From the NCBI GenBank assembly GCA_029582165.1, contig CM055869.1, forward strand, positions 6,170,425 to 6,234,424: a DNA stretch of 64,000 nucleotides, in the 5' to 3' direction. Under the pieces are notes generated by a model, which was not told where the DNA came from, did no database searches, and saw only the letters and a list, made by a program, of their open reading frames with translations. Below, one piece after another: positions 23,607-36,085 of the stretch (the stretch's first letter is position 1; each line of letters begins with the position of its first letter). Source of the DNA: Portulaca oleracea. Its lineage: Eukaryota > Streptophyta > Magnoliopsida > Caryophyllales > Portulacaceae. A program made the translations under genes and the position numbers.

Positions 23607-26600
23607 ATGACGGGGAAGAAGAAGGAGCAGCGCCGCCAGAAGAAGGCCGCCGGAAAAACGTCGTCGTCGTCGTCGGAGTCTGCTCCGTGGGTGGCAATTC
23701 AAGGTGCCGGTGCTCTTGCAGAGGGCGCCCCCTGCGTGGAACTTCCCCCTGAAGAATGGTTCGGAGATCTCAGGCGGAACGTACTCGACACCCCCGCCTT
23801 CGGAAAGTGTATGGATGGTATTATGAGGAACCTCGTTCGCTACACTGTTCAAGCTTGGATTGCTCAGTATGCTGCTATTCCTCTCTTGCAACCCAAGAAT
23901 TCTCTCTGGTTACAGGTCCATCTATCTTATTCTTATTGTTGTTTGGAGTTTTTTTAGTAGTGTTTTCTTGTTTGCTAACGACGTAGATGTGAGAAAATGG
24001 TTGATGGTTTTCTGGGTTTTGGTTGTTTCTTCTGCTACCTAGCTACGTGCCTTCGTACTTCCTAAATATGGTTCTGTACACACTCTTGTGCAATGGTTAC
24101 GTTTGTGTACGTTTGCAGGCCCATCTATACTTTTTCTGTAATATGGTTCTGTAATTTGTTGTTCCTAAATATGGTTCTGTAAATTTTCTGGGTTTTGGTT
24201 GTTACGTTTGCAGGTCCATCTATCTTATTCTTATTATTGCACACTCTTCTGGGTATTGAAGATTGATAATGGTCTTTGCGAACCCTGATGGGAAATGAGT
24301 TGTGTGTCTGTGTTTTCCAGACGCATTTTGCAATGGTTACGTTAATTAGTAGGGTTTTGTTGTTCAGATGGTGGTTTTTGGGGGGTTCGGTTGTTGGATT
24401 CTGAAAACGAAAATGACAGTTGCATTGCTAATATGGGTTTTCGGACTTGCTGCTGGTTATTTCTTTGCTTAGCATGACTTGATTCGTCTGGATGGTTTGT
24501 ATATTTTGTTATCGGGTTCCTGTTATATTGTGTGATCGATCAGATTTGATACTGTTTTTGACCTCTTGATGTCTTCTTTGTTTTTCTTTTTCATGATGCA
24601 TGAGGCTTCCCATATATATGAAAAATAAGTGTGTGTAGATATTGTTATGGGTATGGAGTAGATAGCTGGTTTTTGTGGAAATAATATACGTACTACTCCC
24701 TCTGATTCATATTAACTGTCGTATTTGGAAATCGTGCAGTCAAATTTAAATAAGTTTCTTAATACATACAATGAGTTGTTATATAAAATTATCACTATTA
24801 GATTCGTGATGAAAAGTACTATGATAAAAGTATTATAGTGCAATCGTTATTAACATATTATGAAAGAAACTATCAATCAAAAAGTGACATAGGAGACCGT
24901 AAAAGTCAAAATTACGACAATTAATATAGAACGTAGGGAGTACCTAACTTAGTTATCTCTTTTTTATTTGTCAATTTTAAAGTTTCAACTATTAAAATGT
25001 CTATATTACCCTTCATTAATGAATGTGTTTTATTTAAGGGGTGATGATAAGTGTCTTGCCCTAAGACATTGCTTAAATGTCTTCTTTCTTATAAAATCAA
25101 TATTTATTATCATTTTTAACCTCAATTTTTTGACAAATACTATTAATTATCAATTATAAGAAGCTTGGAATATGTTGGCTACGTCAACAATTAAAATTGA
25201 CACCCTAACGAATGAACCCCATCCGTTGGGCATATTTTGGACGCATTTTCATAAATTTTAAAAAATATAGATAAAAATGTGATTTTATAACATATATATA
25301 TATATATATAATTATAGTTGTAGAAGTCAATCATATCATTTTTTTGCAATTTAATTTACAAATATATAAGTTTTGTAGCATACACTTAACAAGTGTCTTG
25401 TCTAAGACATTTATCATTTCTGTTTATTTAATTATATTCTTTTTGTATTGATCAGTGTTAAGGACGTATTTGATAAACTCTCGTTTTTTTCCTCATTTTC
25501 CTATGCACATTGGTTTTTGGAAACTAGTTGTGGTGATCACAATCATTTAGAGACGAAGGTAGTATCAAGCTAATAGGAGGACGCTTCTGGCTGCAAGCGT
25601 AGGTGTGTCAGATTTAGTCACCTTTTTTTGGGTTAATTGTCACAATGTATGGTCATGCATATATGATGCCAATAATGAAGCAGCTGTTCTAGGATTAAGC
25701 CCTGTATTAGACATGAAATCTCTATTTCCTTGTTGTTCTCATCATAAGTTAGTTGAGGTTTGCAGAGTGTAGGTAATAGATGTAGTGCATGTTATGGCAA
25801 CAGGAGTTACAGTTTGGTTAATGCAAGGTGTGAAACCTCAAACCTCCAATCTTTGTACACTTGAGTATGGTTGGTAAGCTAATCAATTGAACATCAAATA
25901 ATTAGCTCTGTTGTGCTCTAGTGTGTGCTTGATGGCACTGGTGTTACTGCTTCTATTTTCTTTTTAATTTGTTTGTTATTCATGCCCTTTAGAAAATATG
26001 CCAATTGCTCCTGGTGATGTTTAGTAAGATTGCATTTGGGTTTACCCTTAAATGAACAAAGGAAAGAAACTCTGAAATTTCCAATTGTTATTTCAGCTTC
26101 TCTTGATTGATGAAAATAGAGCGATCCAAGGCAAGTTTTATGGTTTGGGAGCCAAAGTTTCTTTAGCTGAGAGTCATGAAGACGTGGTGGAACGTTCGAG
26201 AAATCTGTTCAGAGGTTACATTTTGCTGCTTAATTCTGTTGTAGCTCACATCGCTACTGAACTACCTGGTTTGATACTAATATCCGCCTTGTTTGGTAAT
26301 TGCAGAGGCTGTCCCACTCTTGCTGCAGAGTGGTGCTGACCATTGGGTCTTCAGTCGTTCAATGGTGAGTTGTTACATGCGAAACGCGTGACCATTTTAA
26401 GAGAATTTCTTTGTTATTTTTCGCACATCTCGTTTTCATTGTTGCCCAAGCATTTTCATGTCAAGTTTGTCATTTGTTGCATACTATTCTGATTATTTTC
26501 TGTCATTTGGCCCATGTGAATGCTATAGCAAATTTGGTATAAATGTCAAATGGATATATGCAAACTATACTCTAATAGTCTAATTAACCCCTTTTTTTGT

Positions 26601-27633
26601 TCATATGGAATCTAATGTATGCCTTTTTCTTGAAAATAAACCTCTACATTGTGGTGCTTGTAACTCAACGACAACAATATATGGCAATAGCTTAGTAGTA
26701 GTTCTTGTAATCAACTTTGTTGTACCCTTTGTAACCTGTTTCTTTATGGTTCTTGATGTAAGCTCCCCTTATGTATGCCTTATTCAATAAGGGGACTGTT
26801 TTGTTCCTTTTAGTATTTCCCATTCTTGTATAGAGGAATTCAAATCTCTGGCTGTTAATATTCATATCAGGTTCGAACATGTTGCGTTCATATTCATGTA
26901 AGAAGGGATTAGAAACATTTTCCCCTTTTTTGGACCTTGAAATTCCAGCTCAATGATGGCATATTGATACAAGTCTAGTCGTTGAGCATATATAACATAT
27001 GGAGTTGTCATCTTCTTTGCAGTTTTTGCCTGGCTTCAATGGTGCAGTGGAGGATGCAATCGGCTTTCCCTCATTTGATCCACTAAACGCTTTGATGGAT
27101 TTGCCAGAGGATCTCCCTGATGGTGTGCGCTGTACTGAGGTAGGGATGTCGTTGTCATGTTTCTCTGAGGTTTATATCAAATCTTATAGTTAAAATTGTC
27201 TCGAGTCTTTGGTTGTTGATCGTTATTTCTGTTTTATTGTCCCACAATACGTACCTATCTTGAATTGATTTATACATATACACATCTTTTACCAACTGCT
27301 GAGAATTTTTGTTCACTGTGCAGGCATTTTTGTTCTTGGCTGGTGACTTTCCGAGCAAGGATGGCTTCTGCAGCCGTGAGGCGGTTCTTGAACTTCTTCA
27401 CGAGCTCAGTTCTCCAGCCGGTTCTCAAGCACTGCTCGTAAGTACCTTATATGCTCATATACGCACCTCTCTTCAACCCCTCAACTCACGCTCCCGTTCA
27501 AATGGTAGCCAGCATGGTTGATTTAGTTCACGGTGCTTTACAGGGGTTCTGGGTATGCTGTGGAAGTGCAAAAGTGAGGAAGGAGAAGGTAGGGGAGCTA
27601 AAGGGTGTCCATGTTCCTGTGAAGAGCCAGTAG
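23607..27633 (+). CDS. Plant protein of unknown function, tandem copy 1, 268 aa
   Basis: Six exons: 23607-23915, 26097-26214, 26306-26364, 27023-27139, 27324-27437 and 27544-27633 (TAG); the lengths sum to 807 nt. I do not recognise the family. Seen: a basic N-terminus (KKKEQRRQKKAAGK), a poly-Ser stretch, then conserved blocks shared with copy 2: CVEL-P-EWF, MRNL-R-TV-W--Q-AAIPLL, PKNSLWLQLLL, AVPLLLQ-GADHWVFSRSMF, LPGFNG, EDLPDGVRCTEAFLFLAGDF, GFCSREAVLELLHEL and GFWVCCGSAK--KEK-G-LKGVHVPVK. There is no signal peptide or membrane segment, so a soluble intracellular protein is likely. Intron 1 (2.2 kb) holds two MITEs. Conservation between the two copies in exons and splice sites shows it is, or recently was, a real gene. 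Confidence 0.87.
24696..24940. mobile_element. Stowaway-like MITE in intron 1 of tandem gene 1
   Basis: CTCCCTCTGATTCATATTAA at the left and TTAATATAGAACGTAGGGAG at the right, flanked by TA on both sides. Confidence 0.85.
25042..25417. mobile_element. MITE of the TGATAAGTGTCTTG family, copy 1
   Basis: The ends TGATGATAAGTGTCTTGCC and GTCTAAGACATTTATCAT are imperfect inverted repeats. The family recurs at about 41497-41821 and 59646-60027, with a shared inner TAACGGATGGGGTTCA-like segment. It lies in intron 1 of tandem gene 1. Confidence 0.65.
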
Positions 27634-27719
27634 ATTAATGGGGAGAAGTCTTTTTGTGTAGCTGAAACTAACCTTCAAGTATGTTTTCTGATGTAGTGCT
27701 GTGTAAAAAGGTTGCTGTT

Positions 27720-28440
27720 GAAAGATACTCAGGTCATAACCTTCAACTTTTGCTTCTCAAACTTAAACCTACTACTACTACTACAATCTGCAGTGGCAGT
27801 GCATTTGTAAAAAGGTTACTTTGAAAGGTTGTCTTGCTTGAACGGTTGAACCCAAGTATTTTTCCTAATTTTTTGCTGCTTGTTTCTACTTGCAATTTGT
27901 ATGAACCTCTGCATGCTTTTTTCAATGCGATGCATACTACTCTGGGTGGTTACTGGTTAACGATGTTGCATGTTTTTCTTGTTTTATGAAAGGTCATTCT
28001 TGTGTTAAGAATGCGAGCTAAATGCTGTTCAATTGTCCATGTTTCTCTTGGTTTCTGAACCCTTCAGATCACCCACATCGGTAGAGTACTGAATACTTAA
28101 TTGCTTAATTTATACTTGTGAGGAGCAACCAATCGCCGAGCTCCGTAACGTGGGCTTGTAACTCAAGTGGGGGCATTAAGGTGATGGAACATGGGCTCAG
28201 GCTGCTGGGTTGGGTCTTGGGCTGACAAATTGCTGGCTTGCCCTGTCCAAGTTGGGAGTTGATCCATGTGGCTTGGGCGAAGGCCTGGGCTTCATGGGTC
28301 CTAAAGTGGAGGGGACCGCGTGAGGCTGGTTTCACAGAGCAACGATTACCTCCCTCTCCCTTCAGTGGCCGGATAACAGGCCGGTGCCACTCAGATTCAA
28401 TTGAGCCCAGCTGCCTAAGATTCCAATTGGACCATCACTT
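27720..28440. repeat. Downstream block of the tandem unit, copy A
   Basis: This non-coding block follows gene 1 and recurs after gene 2 (35140-35750) and, without a gene, at 29575-30180. Shared landmarks are a CTACTACTACTA stretch, GTTTTATGAAAGG, CCGAGCTC-GTAACGTG, CTTGTAAC-CAAGTGGGGGCA, CCCTGTCCAAGTTGGGAGTT and GGAGGGGACCGCGTGAGGCT. Copies A and C also share ATTCCAATTGGACCATCA at their ends. Confidence 0.8.
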
Positions 28441-28662
28441 TTTTTTAAAAGTTTATTTAAGTAATTAGCTTTGTTCTATTATTTGTTTATTCAATTCCTA
28501 CAAGGATTTCAGAGGTGTTATGGTGACTGTCATGAAAAGTAAAGTAGTAGTCAAAGCTTGCAGCCAACATGTTGAACAACAGGTCAACAGCCCAAGAGTG
28601 TACATAGAGAGGATTAGCAATGTTACATTAAGTAGGGGGAAATGGTTACTGACCTACTGTTT

Positions 28663-29460
28663 TTTTTTTTTTTTCCGATAATTGATAGGCAAAAGGCTAA
28701 AGATTTTTACAAATTACAACAACCACAAAAAACAGTCAATAACTACCGCCAAAAGAAAATTATAACCAAACACTGCTAACATAGCAATACCAAAGGACGA
28801 TCAAGCCCACTACTGCCAAGGATCAGACAATTCAAACCACGCCGCTAGAAGATCAAAACATCAGTTTGGTGAATCATCGGGGAATCGCACGCCAATATCA
28901 TTACCAATAGTGCCATCCTAATTTTCTGATCATCCTTATGGCCCCGAATAGCACTTGAAGTTACTTCTCTGACACGCTACCACTTAGCTTTCATTAAAAT
29001 GTTCTGCTTTCTCTTACCCCTGGCTTTGCCCTTCGAAGCCTCAAGGATGGAATCCTCAAGGTCAGCAGGGAAGTCACGCTCGGCCACATCTTCAAGGGAT
29101 TCAACCATGATGCTGAGAGTGCGGTCACTATCAGAGTCAGCTCCCTGATCTTTATCCACCACCTGATCGGTTTTGAGACCACTCAAAAGAGCATCCTTAT
29201 AACCCAACCTGCTTGCATGTTTGTTGCTTTTCAAAACAACATTAATAGGATCTGTTATAGTTTTGCTAGAAACATCCCCAAATCCATCACAATTAGACGC
29301 TTCAAGAGAGTCGGGCACGATCGTATCAGCATTCTCAAAGTTAACCCTACAGGTGGACGAGATGTGCACATCATCCCTTTTCTTGGGAACCCACTTATGA
29401 ACATATTTGGAATTTGCATGAGGTTTTTATGATGACAAAGTGAGAAGATCAGGTAGCTAG
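28663..29460 (-). pseudogene. Internally deleted LINE remnant (ORF1-like C-terminus joined to 3' UTR and poly(A))
   Basis: On the minus strand a 130-codon frame (29369-28977) with an acidic Asp/Ser-rich tail and a basic KGKARGKRKQ end runs to a TAG. It is followed by about 300 bp of non-coding DNA and a poly(A) (T run at about 28660-28674 on the plus strand). The T run followed by CCGATAATTGATAGGCAAAAGG resembles the 3' ends of two shorter insertions at 36377 and 40164. No endonuclease or reverse transcriptase lies between, so this is a deleted, dead copy. The LINE assignment rests on the 3' end and on resemblance, not on a catalytic domain. Confidence 0.5.
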
Positions 29461-29574
29461 TCTTGTTTGTGATGGATGTAACTTTCATAGTAGCCAAAAC
29501 AACGAGGATTTACGCTACTGTCAGAATTCGGGGGTCGTAGTGGGAAGCTTAAGTTGTAGTTGGAGGCCTTACTA

Positions 29575-30180
29575 AATATATGTGTCCGACGCTTTGAACC
29601 TTTCTTCAAGGGTTCAACCTTTGCCTGTCAAACTCAAACCTACAACTATTACTGTGGGTATGACTGTTACCCCCACCCTCTCTATTCTTAACTATCATGG
29701 CTGTGCCTATATCTGCTTGCTGCATTTTGTTTGCATCTCTAAAGATTTTGTTTCTTTGTGATGTATAATATATAGCTGGGTGGTTATATTACTGGCTATT
29801 GTCGTTGCATTTTATCTTGTTTTATGAAAGGCATCGCTTGTGCTGAGATCCAGTGTCGCTCAGAAGAACTCTGCCCTTGGAAGATTCACTGGCGATTCTA
29901 CCACATTGGTAGATAAATACCCAACTAATCGCTTAATTAACAATTGTGAAGATTACTTAATTGCCGAGCTCAGTAACGTGAGCTTGTAACCCAAGTGGGG
30001 GCATTAAAGTGGTAGGACATTGGCTCAGATAGCTGGGCTGGGTCTTGGTTTGACAAGCTGCTGGCCTGCCCTGTCCAAGTTGGGAGTTGGCCCGCGTGGC
30101 TCAGGAGAAGGCTTGCGCTTCGTGGGCCTTAGAGAGAGTGGAGGGGACCGCGTGAGGCTGGGTTTGACAGAGCCCACTTT
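29575..30180. repeat. Third, gene-less copy (B) of the tandem unit's downstream block
   Basis: It shares TATCATGGCTG, then TGCATTTTGTTTGCATCTCTA-AGATTTTG, with copy C, and GGGTGGTTA plus GTTTTATGAAAGGCAT with copy A. The GAGCTCAGTAACGTGAGCTTG to GACCGCGTGAGGCT block then follows in the same order. No exon of the gene family precedes it. It is best read as the remnant of a third duplicated unit, or of an unequal crossover. Confidence 0.75.
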
Positions 30181-31003
30181 TTTCTTTTTTTTTGTAAAAA
30201 CACATATATATATTTTTATTTTTTTAAATGCCTGATCTAATAATAATACTATTTGTATACGTTGAAGAATCATAGCTTGCTGATTCCATTATTAGGAAGA
30301 TCCAAATTTCATTGAAACTTGATTCAGTATGATCGATCTTACTGTGCTGTAATAAGCCTACAGCTTCTTTTCCCAACATCAGGATCCTCAAGCAAAAGAT
30401 TACCCAGTTTTCAATACAATTAGGGTTTAGGGTTAGGATCCTCAAGCAAGGACAACCCAGTTTGCAATACTGCGGGTTTCAATTTCAAGGTTATGGTGGA
30501 GTTGGGTCGCTTGACGACAGACACTTATCCAGGGAGTTAACAAGCCATTAGCCATGCATTTCATTTTCCCTCCTGAGTTCGATTTAGTCGTTGATGACAC
30601 TAGTTTTGCCTGTTATCATTTTCGAAAATTATGGGGTTGCATGATAACAATGTCACGTCAAATATCATATGATCAAGACATGCAATATCACCCGGCCTGG
30701 ATTAGTGGAATAGAGTATATGCAAACATGTTTGGCTGGTAGCTGAGTTTGCTCTCAAGTAAATCTCCACCTTTCTACTAATCACCAAGTATCAATGGAGG
30801 AATAGTAATCACCCATTTGCTTCTAAAACAAATCAAATACAATTTAACTATTTCTATATGATTTTCGTAATTTTAATGCATTTTGCTTACGGTTGCTGGT
30901 TGGTTTAGGGGCATTGGTGTTGGTTAATTTGTACTTGTGCAAAGGGTCTGTTACATGTGTAATATTATAATTATAAAAGTTAAATAATATTGTTGTTAAT
31001 TTA
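30181..31003. other. Intergenic, nothing supported
   Basis: AT-rich, with a short direct repeat (GGATCCTCAAGCAA at 30381 and 30438). No gene seen. Confidence 0.4.
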
Positions 31004-31299
31004 GGTCTCGTTCTTTTATGCGGTAGATTACGGTGTAGTACCACACCGTACCACAACTCTTTAATTTCTAGCATATTTCACTACACCTAACTACACCACA
31101 CCACAAATATTACAAATATATCTCTTCACTTTTCTCTCTCCTTATTTTTTTCCCTACTTTTCACATTCTCTCTACTCACCTACCTCACTTACCATAATGC
31201 TCATCACAATTCACCACAATTTTTCAAATTCAACCGCACTACACCACTCCATTACCGCACCGCACCACACCATTATCAACTGTATAAAAGAACAGGGCC
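31004..31299. mobile_element. hAT-like MITE, copy C
   Basis: Starts GGTCTCGTTCTTTTATGCGGT and ends ACTGTATAAAAGAACAGGGCC; the interior is ACACCACACCACAA-rich. Located about 420 bp upstream of tandem gene 2. Confidence 0.8.
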
Positions 31300-31545
31300 T
31301 TGTAAATATATGATTTTCATATTAAAATAAGATATTTGAGAAATGTGTTGTCTCTAAATTCATATCAGTTTATTATATAAATAAAAAATTTATATAAATG
31401 CCTTGTCGAAAAATTTGTATAATTTTACATAAAACATGAAATAATAATTATAAAAAAACGAAAAGATTATCATTGCATATTGTTTAGTACGTACATCATG
31501 ACCATAACTTATCCACATGAGTAATTTTTAGCTTTTGGATGAATA

Positions 31546-31589
31546 AAACCCTAAAGTAACCTTTTTTGGTAAAGCGGGAATATATAAAA
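31546..31589 (+). promoter_or_regulatory. Core promoter of tandem gene 2: telo-box and TATA box
   Basis: AAACCCTAA at 31546-31554 and TATATAAAA at 31581-31589, with the same spacing style and downstream leader as tandem gene 1. The TATA box is 128 nt before the ATG. Confidence 0.7.
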
Positions 31590-31716
31590 GGAAGGAGTTG
31601 TGGGGACTCCAAAATCCAAAATTAAAACCCCACACCAACAAGCAAGTGGCGGCACACTCACACACTCACTCGCTTGATCACTCTCCTATACTTACTACAT
31701 TCCTCCGGAATCGGAA

Positions 31717-34700
31717 ATGACGGGGAATAAAATGACGGCGGCCGGAAAAACGTCGTCGTCTTCGTCTTGGTCTTCATCTTCACCGCGTGTGACACTCACA
31801 TTTCAAAGTGCTCCTCCTCTTTCAGACGACACCCCCTGCGTCGAACTCTCTCCTGATGAATGGTTCCGACAACTCCAGCGTGATGGTCTCGACAACGACG
31901 CCCTCGGAAAGTGGATGGATACTGTTATGAGGAACCTCCTTCGCTCTACTGTTGAGTCCTGGACACGTCAGCATGCTGCTATTCCTCTTCTCAAACCCAA
32001 GAACTCTCTCTGGCTACAGGTCTACCTATATATTCATCTATCTATCTTCTTCTTCTTTGAATGTGTGTTGTTTTGGTGGGTTTTGTTTAGCGAGTGTTTT
32101 GGGGGGTATTTTGAGTTCTCTTGTTTCAATGGCGACTAGATGAGAACATGGGTGATGATATTCTGGATTCCATGGCGACCTAGGTGAGAAAATGGTTAAT
32201 CATGTATGTTTGTTTTTGTGGGCTAAGTAGAGTTCTCCTGTTTCAATGGCGACCCAGATGAGAAAATGGTTTATCATGTTCTGGGTTTTGGTTTTTCTGT
32301 GGCTGCAGAGTTGTATATATAGCTTCGTAGTTCGTATGTGATTCAGTAGTTTGTTGTTCATGTCGTGTTTTGGGGTTGCTTTGTGTATGAAGCTTCCTGC
32401 GCAAGTGCAATTCAAGGAAAAAAAAAAAGAAATCGCACATTCTGGTTGATGGGAAATGAGGTCGTGTTTCAGTGTTTTACAGACTTATTTAGCAACGGTT
32501 ACGTTGATTAGGGTTTTGTTGTTCAATGGGCGTTTTGTGGGTTTGGTTTAGCAAGTGTTTTTGGGGGCTATGTTGAGTTCGATCTCTTGTTTCAATGGCG
32601 ACCCAGATGAGAAAATGATTGACCATATTCTGGGTTTTGGTTGTTTGTGGCTGCAGAGTTATATTGCTTCGTACTTCCTGTATGATTCTGTAGTTTGTTG
32701 TTCCTATCGTGTTTTGGGGGTTGATTTGTGTGTATGAAGCTTCCTACGCAAAGCAAGGAAAAGGGGGAAAAAAGAAGAAGAAAGAAAAACCGCTCATTCT
32801 GGTTTGGACTTTTGGTACAGAGATCCATGGGAAATGAGGTTTGGTCTTAAAACCAATTAATATTAAAAGAATAGACCACTTGACTTATATACCATGTGAT
32901 TTCTCTTTGCTTTTTCTATGTGGGACATCTTACTCATAGGGGAATCCTACATGTTTCTTTTCTTTATATTGTTGGCTGTCGCTTTAACCTTGTCTTAGGA
33001 TATGATACTTAGCAGACTATCTTGACTGTTCTTGGTGATATTTGGTTCTGTTTTGGCATCTGGATATCCAACTTAGGCACCTTTTGTTGGATTAAGTTTC
33101 ACAATGAATGCAGGTAATGGGTATAGTACGTGGTATGACAATAGGATTTACCTTTGTTTATCTTTTATGGGGTCAAAAGATATGTATTCTCTGCTTCGAA
33201 AATATGAGCCCTTATGGCACAATTACATGAAAATATCTGCAATTCTGCATGAGCTGCATCACAACAATTACTCTAAAGAGAATGTGAAATAGTTCAGTAC
33301 AGAATCCTAAAATGCTTAGACGAGTTATTCGTTCAGATTCGAGCAGATATAACCTCCGGCAAGCGAATCGTAAGTAATTCGCTTTTTTTCCCTTAGGGAG
33401 CGTTTGGTAGGAACGCCAAAGAAATTTTTCCCGGGGAAAATTTCCCATGGGAAGTTTTCCATGGGAAAGATTTGCCTGGGAAAAATTTCCCTTAGCCCCC
33501 CAAGAAAAAATTTCCCTAGGAAAATGGAGAAAGTGGTGGGCCCACCGTGAAGTTTTTCCTGAGGTCAACCCACACCCAAACATGTGGAAAATAAATTAAA
33601 TCGGGAAAATTGACCAACCAAATGCACCCTTATATGTTTGTTCTTTACTTGCCATTTATTGCTCTCTTTGTGGCTGGTTTTCTATTTTTATTCATCATAT
33701 GTGATGCTTGACAACGTTGGCGTTACCGCTCCTATTTCTTTGTTAGCTAGTCATTCCTTGTTACAATATACCAATTGCTTTAGTGATGTTTAGTAAGGTA
33801 TCTTTTTCACTTACCCTTAAAACAACAAAGAAAAGAAACATTGAAATTCCCAATTGTTTATTTCAGCTTCTCTTGACTGACAAAGATAGAGTGATTCAAT
33901 GCAAGTTTTTTGGATTGGGAGCCATAGTTGCTTCAGCTACGAGTCTTGCAGATCATGTGGTGGAACGTTCAAGATATCTGTTCAGAGGTTGCATTTTGGT
34001 GCTTACTCTATTGTAGCACGCATTGGTACCGGACTGCCTGGTTTAATACTAATGTCCGCCTTGTTTGGTAATTGCAGAGGCTGTCCCACTCTTGCTGCAG
34101 GGTGGTGCTGACCATTGGGTCTTCAGTCGTTCAATGGTGAGTCGTTAATTACATGCTAACTGTGTGGGACTGTCAAGAGAGTTTCTGAGTTATTTTTGTG
34201 CACTTTAATGTCAAATTTAGATGGATTCACATCTGTGGATGTTAATATTCATATCAGGGGTTTGACAGTGTCGTGTTCATATTCTTGTAACATATTGATA
34301 TATGCCTAATCATTCGGCATATATATGTAACACATGGAGCTGTCATCTTCTTTGCAGTTTTTGCCTGGCTTCAATGGCTCAGTGGAGGAAGCAATCAGCT
34401 TTCCCTCATTTGATCCATTGAACTGTTTGACAGAGACACCAGAGGATCTCCCAGATGGAGTGCGCTGTACTGAGGTATGGATGTAGTACTTATGTTTCTT
34501 TGAGGCGTGCATCAAATCTTATTAGTTAAAATTATCTCGAGCTGTTGGTAGTTGATTACTAGTTTTGTTTTATGGTCTTCACATTACTAATTTTATGTTT
34601 ACGGTCTTCACATTAGTAATTTTATGTTTAGTTCAAGGGATCTTTAGTCGTTTGCGAGTTGCCAATGTATGATATATGCCATCCTGATCAGAATGTTTGT

Positions 34701-35055
34701 TCACTATGCAGGCGTTTTTGTTCCTGGCTGGTGACTTTCCGAACAAGGGTGGCTTCTGCAGCCGTGAGGCGGTTCTTGAGCTTCTTCATGAGCTCCGTTC
34801 TCCAGTTTACTCTCCAGCACTGCTCGTAAGTACCTTATACACGCATCTCTCTTCAACCTCTCAACTCACTCTCCCATTCAAACGGTATCCAGCAGAGAAA
34901 TTCAGCTTCATGTCATGGTATGCTGACTGTTTCTTTTCCATTCTTTTGGATTTGGATCGTCGCAGGGATTCTGGGTATGCTGTGGAAGTGCCAAAGCGAG
35001 TAAGGAGAAGCTGGGGCAGCTGAAAGGTGTCCATGTTCCTGTGAAAAGGCAATAG
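31717..35055 (+). CDS. Plant protein of unknown function, tandem copy 2, 267 aa
   Basis: Six exons: 31717-32019, 33867-33987, 34078-34136, 34358-34474, 34712-34825 and 34966-35055 (TAG); the sum is 804 nt. It is a paralogue of the gene at 23607, with the same intron phases and the conserved blocks listed there. Its N-terminus is shorter and less basic (TGNKMTAAGKTSS), and exon 2 is one codon longer. The last four exons match copy 1 most closely, with a fully kept VPLLLQ-GADHWVFSRSM exon, so purifying selection on this part is likely. Intron 1 carries an internal duplication, part of a TRIM-like repeat and a Tourist-like MITE. Function unknown. Confidence 0.87.
32085..32830. repeat. Internal direct duplication in intron 1 of tandem gene 2
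   Basis: CTTGTTTCAATGGCGAC, GATGAGAAAATGGTT and TTCTGGGTTTTGGTT, then TGTGGCTGCAGAGTT-ATAT-GCTTCGTA, occur in order around 32110-32420 and again at 32545-32830. Shorter partial units also lie near 32165-32200 and 32240-32280. Confidence 0.7.
32848..32960 (-). mobile_element. Fragment of the TRIM-like repeat seen at 41822-42000
   Basis: The reverse complement reads ATATAAGTCAAGTGG-CTATTCTTTTAA, then TTAATTGGTTTTAAGAC, matching the solo LTR at 41822-42000. The LTR ends are missing here. Confidence 0.6.
33396..33629. mobile_element. Tourist-like (PIF/Harbinger) MITE with TTA target site, in intron 1 of tandem gene 2
   Basis: 234 bp with ends GGGAGCGTTTGGT and ACCAAATGCACCC and TTA on both sides, the target of PIF/Harbinger elements. 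The interior consists of TTTCCC-GGGAAA palindromes. A second copy in the other orientation is at 36816-37084. Confidence 0.8.
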
Positions 35056-35139
35056 ATTGATTCTGAGAAGTGTGTGCGACTGAATCTAACCATCAAAGAA
35101 GTACAATATGTACAGATGAATGTAGTGCAGTGTAAAAAG

Positions 35140-35750
35140 TTGCTGCTGAAACATACTCAGGCTTAGCCTTGCTACAACTTTTGCTTGTCAAACTTGAAAC
35201 TACTACTACTACTACTACTACTAGAAGTTGCGGTGCATTGTAGAAAGGCAACTTTGGAAGGGTGGCTTGCTTACATACACTATCATGGCTACGTCTGCGT
35301 GCATTTTGTTTGAATCTCTACAGATTTTGTTCCAAATATGATGCATGCTACTTTGAAGACGAAGAGACTGGAAATTCTCCCACATTAGTGGATTAAAAGC
35401 CAATTAATCTCTTAATTAACGATTGTGAGGGTCAATCAATTGCTGAGCTCAGTAACGTGGGCTTGTAACCCAAGTGGGGGCAATAAGGTGATGGAAAATG
35501 GGCTCAGGCAGCTGGGTTGGATCTTGGGCTGGCTAGATGCTGGTCTGCCCTGTCCAAGTTGGGAGTCGGTCCATGTGGCTCGGGCGAAGGCTTTGGGCTT
35601 CATGGGTCCTAAAGTGGAGGGGACTGCGTGAGGCTGGTCTCACAGAGCAACGATAACCTCCCGCTCCTGTCAGTGGAAGGATAATGGGTCGGTGCCACCC
35701 AGATCCGTTTGTGCCCAACTGCCTAAGATTCCAATTGGACCATCATTTTT
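35140..35750. repeat. Downstream block of the tandem unit, copy C
   Basis: Same ordered landmarks as copy A (27720-28440), including a longer CTA trinucleotide run at 35197-35223. It ends at TTCCAATTGGACCATCA. Confidence 0.8.
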
Positions 35751-36085
35751 TTCTTTTTTTTTTATTTGATGTTGCCACTCGTTATAATGCTCAGCACCCA
35801 TGACCCATCTCACCTATATAATCTACTAAATTATCAAAATAATCATCCAACAGTGTTAATTATTGGTTGCTCAACTTCTCAAAAGTCGAATTTTGATTAT
35901 TCAATTAGTTAACAGATTCTATAATCACATTATAGTAGACTTTCTACTAAAATAATCCATAATTAGCTGTTCATTACTTCTCTCTTGTGATATCCCCTCC
36001 AATACTATAGTAATACAAAATATTATATCTTTTTTTTCCTAGAGGGAGAAAATGGAGGAAATGGGTGTGCTAATTTAATTAAAAT
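35751..36085. other. Spacer upstream of the first knottin-like gene
   Basis: AT-rich, no gene. The gene's TATA box follows immediately. Confidence 0.4.

Noticed and set aside
23571..23891. Minus-strand frame over exon 1 of tandem gene 1
   Set aside because: Antisense shadow. The plus-strand exon has a paralogue with the same splice site.
35197..35223. CTA trinucleotide run as a possible CRISPR-like or regulatory array
   Set aside because: It is a simple microsatellite within the duplicated downstream block; there are no spacers. No CRISPR array exists in this window.
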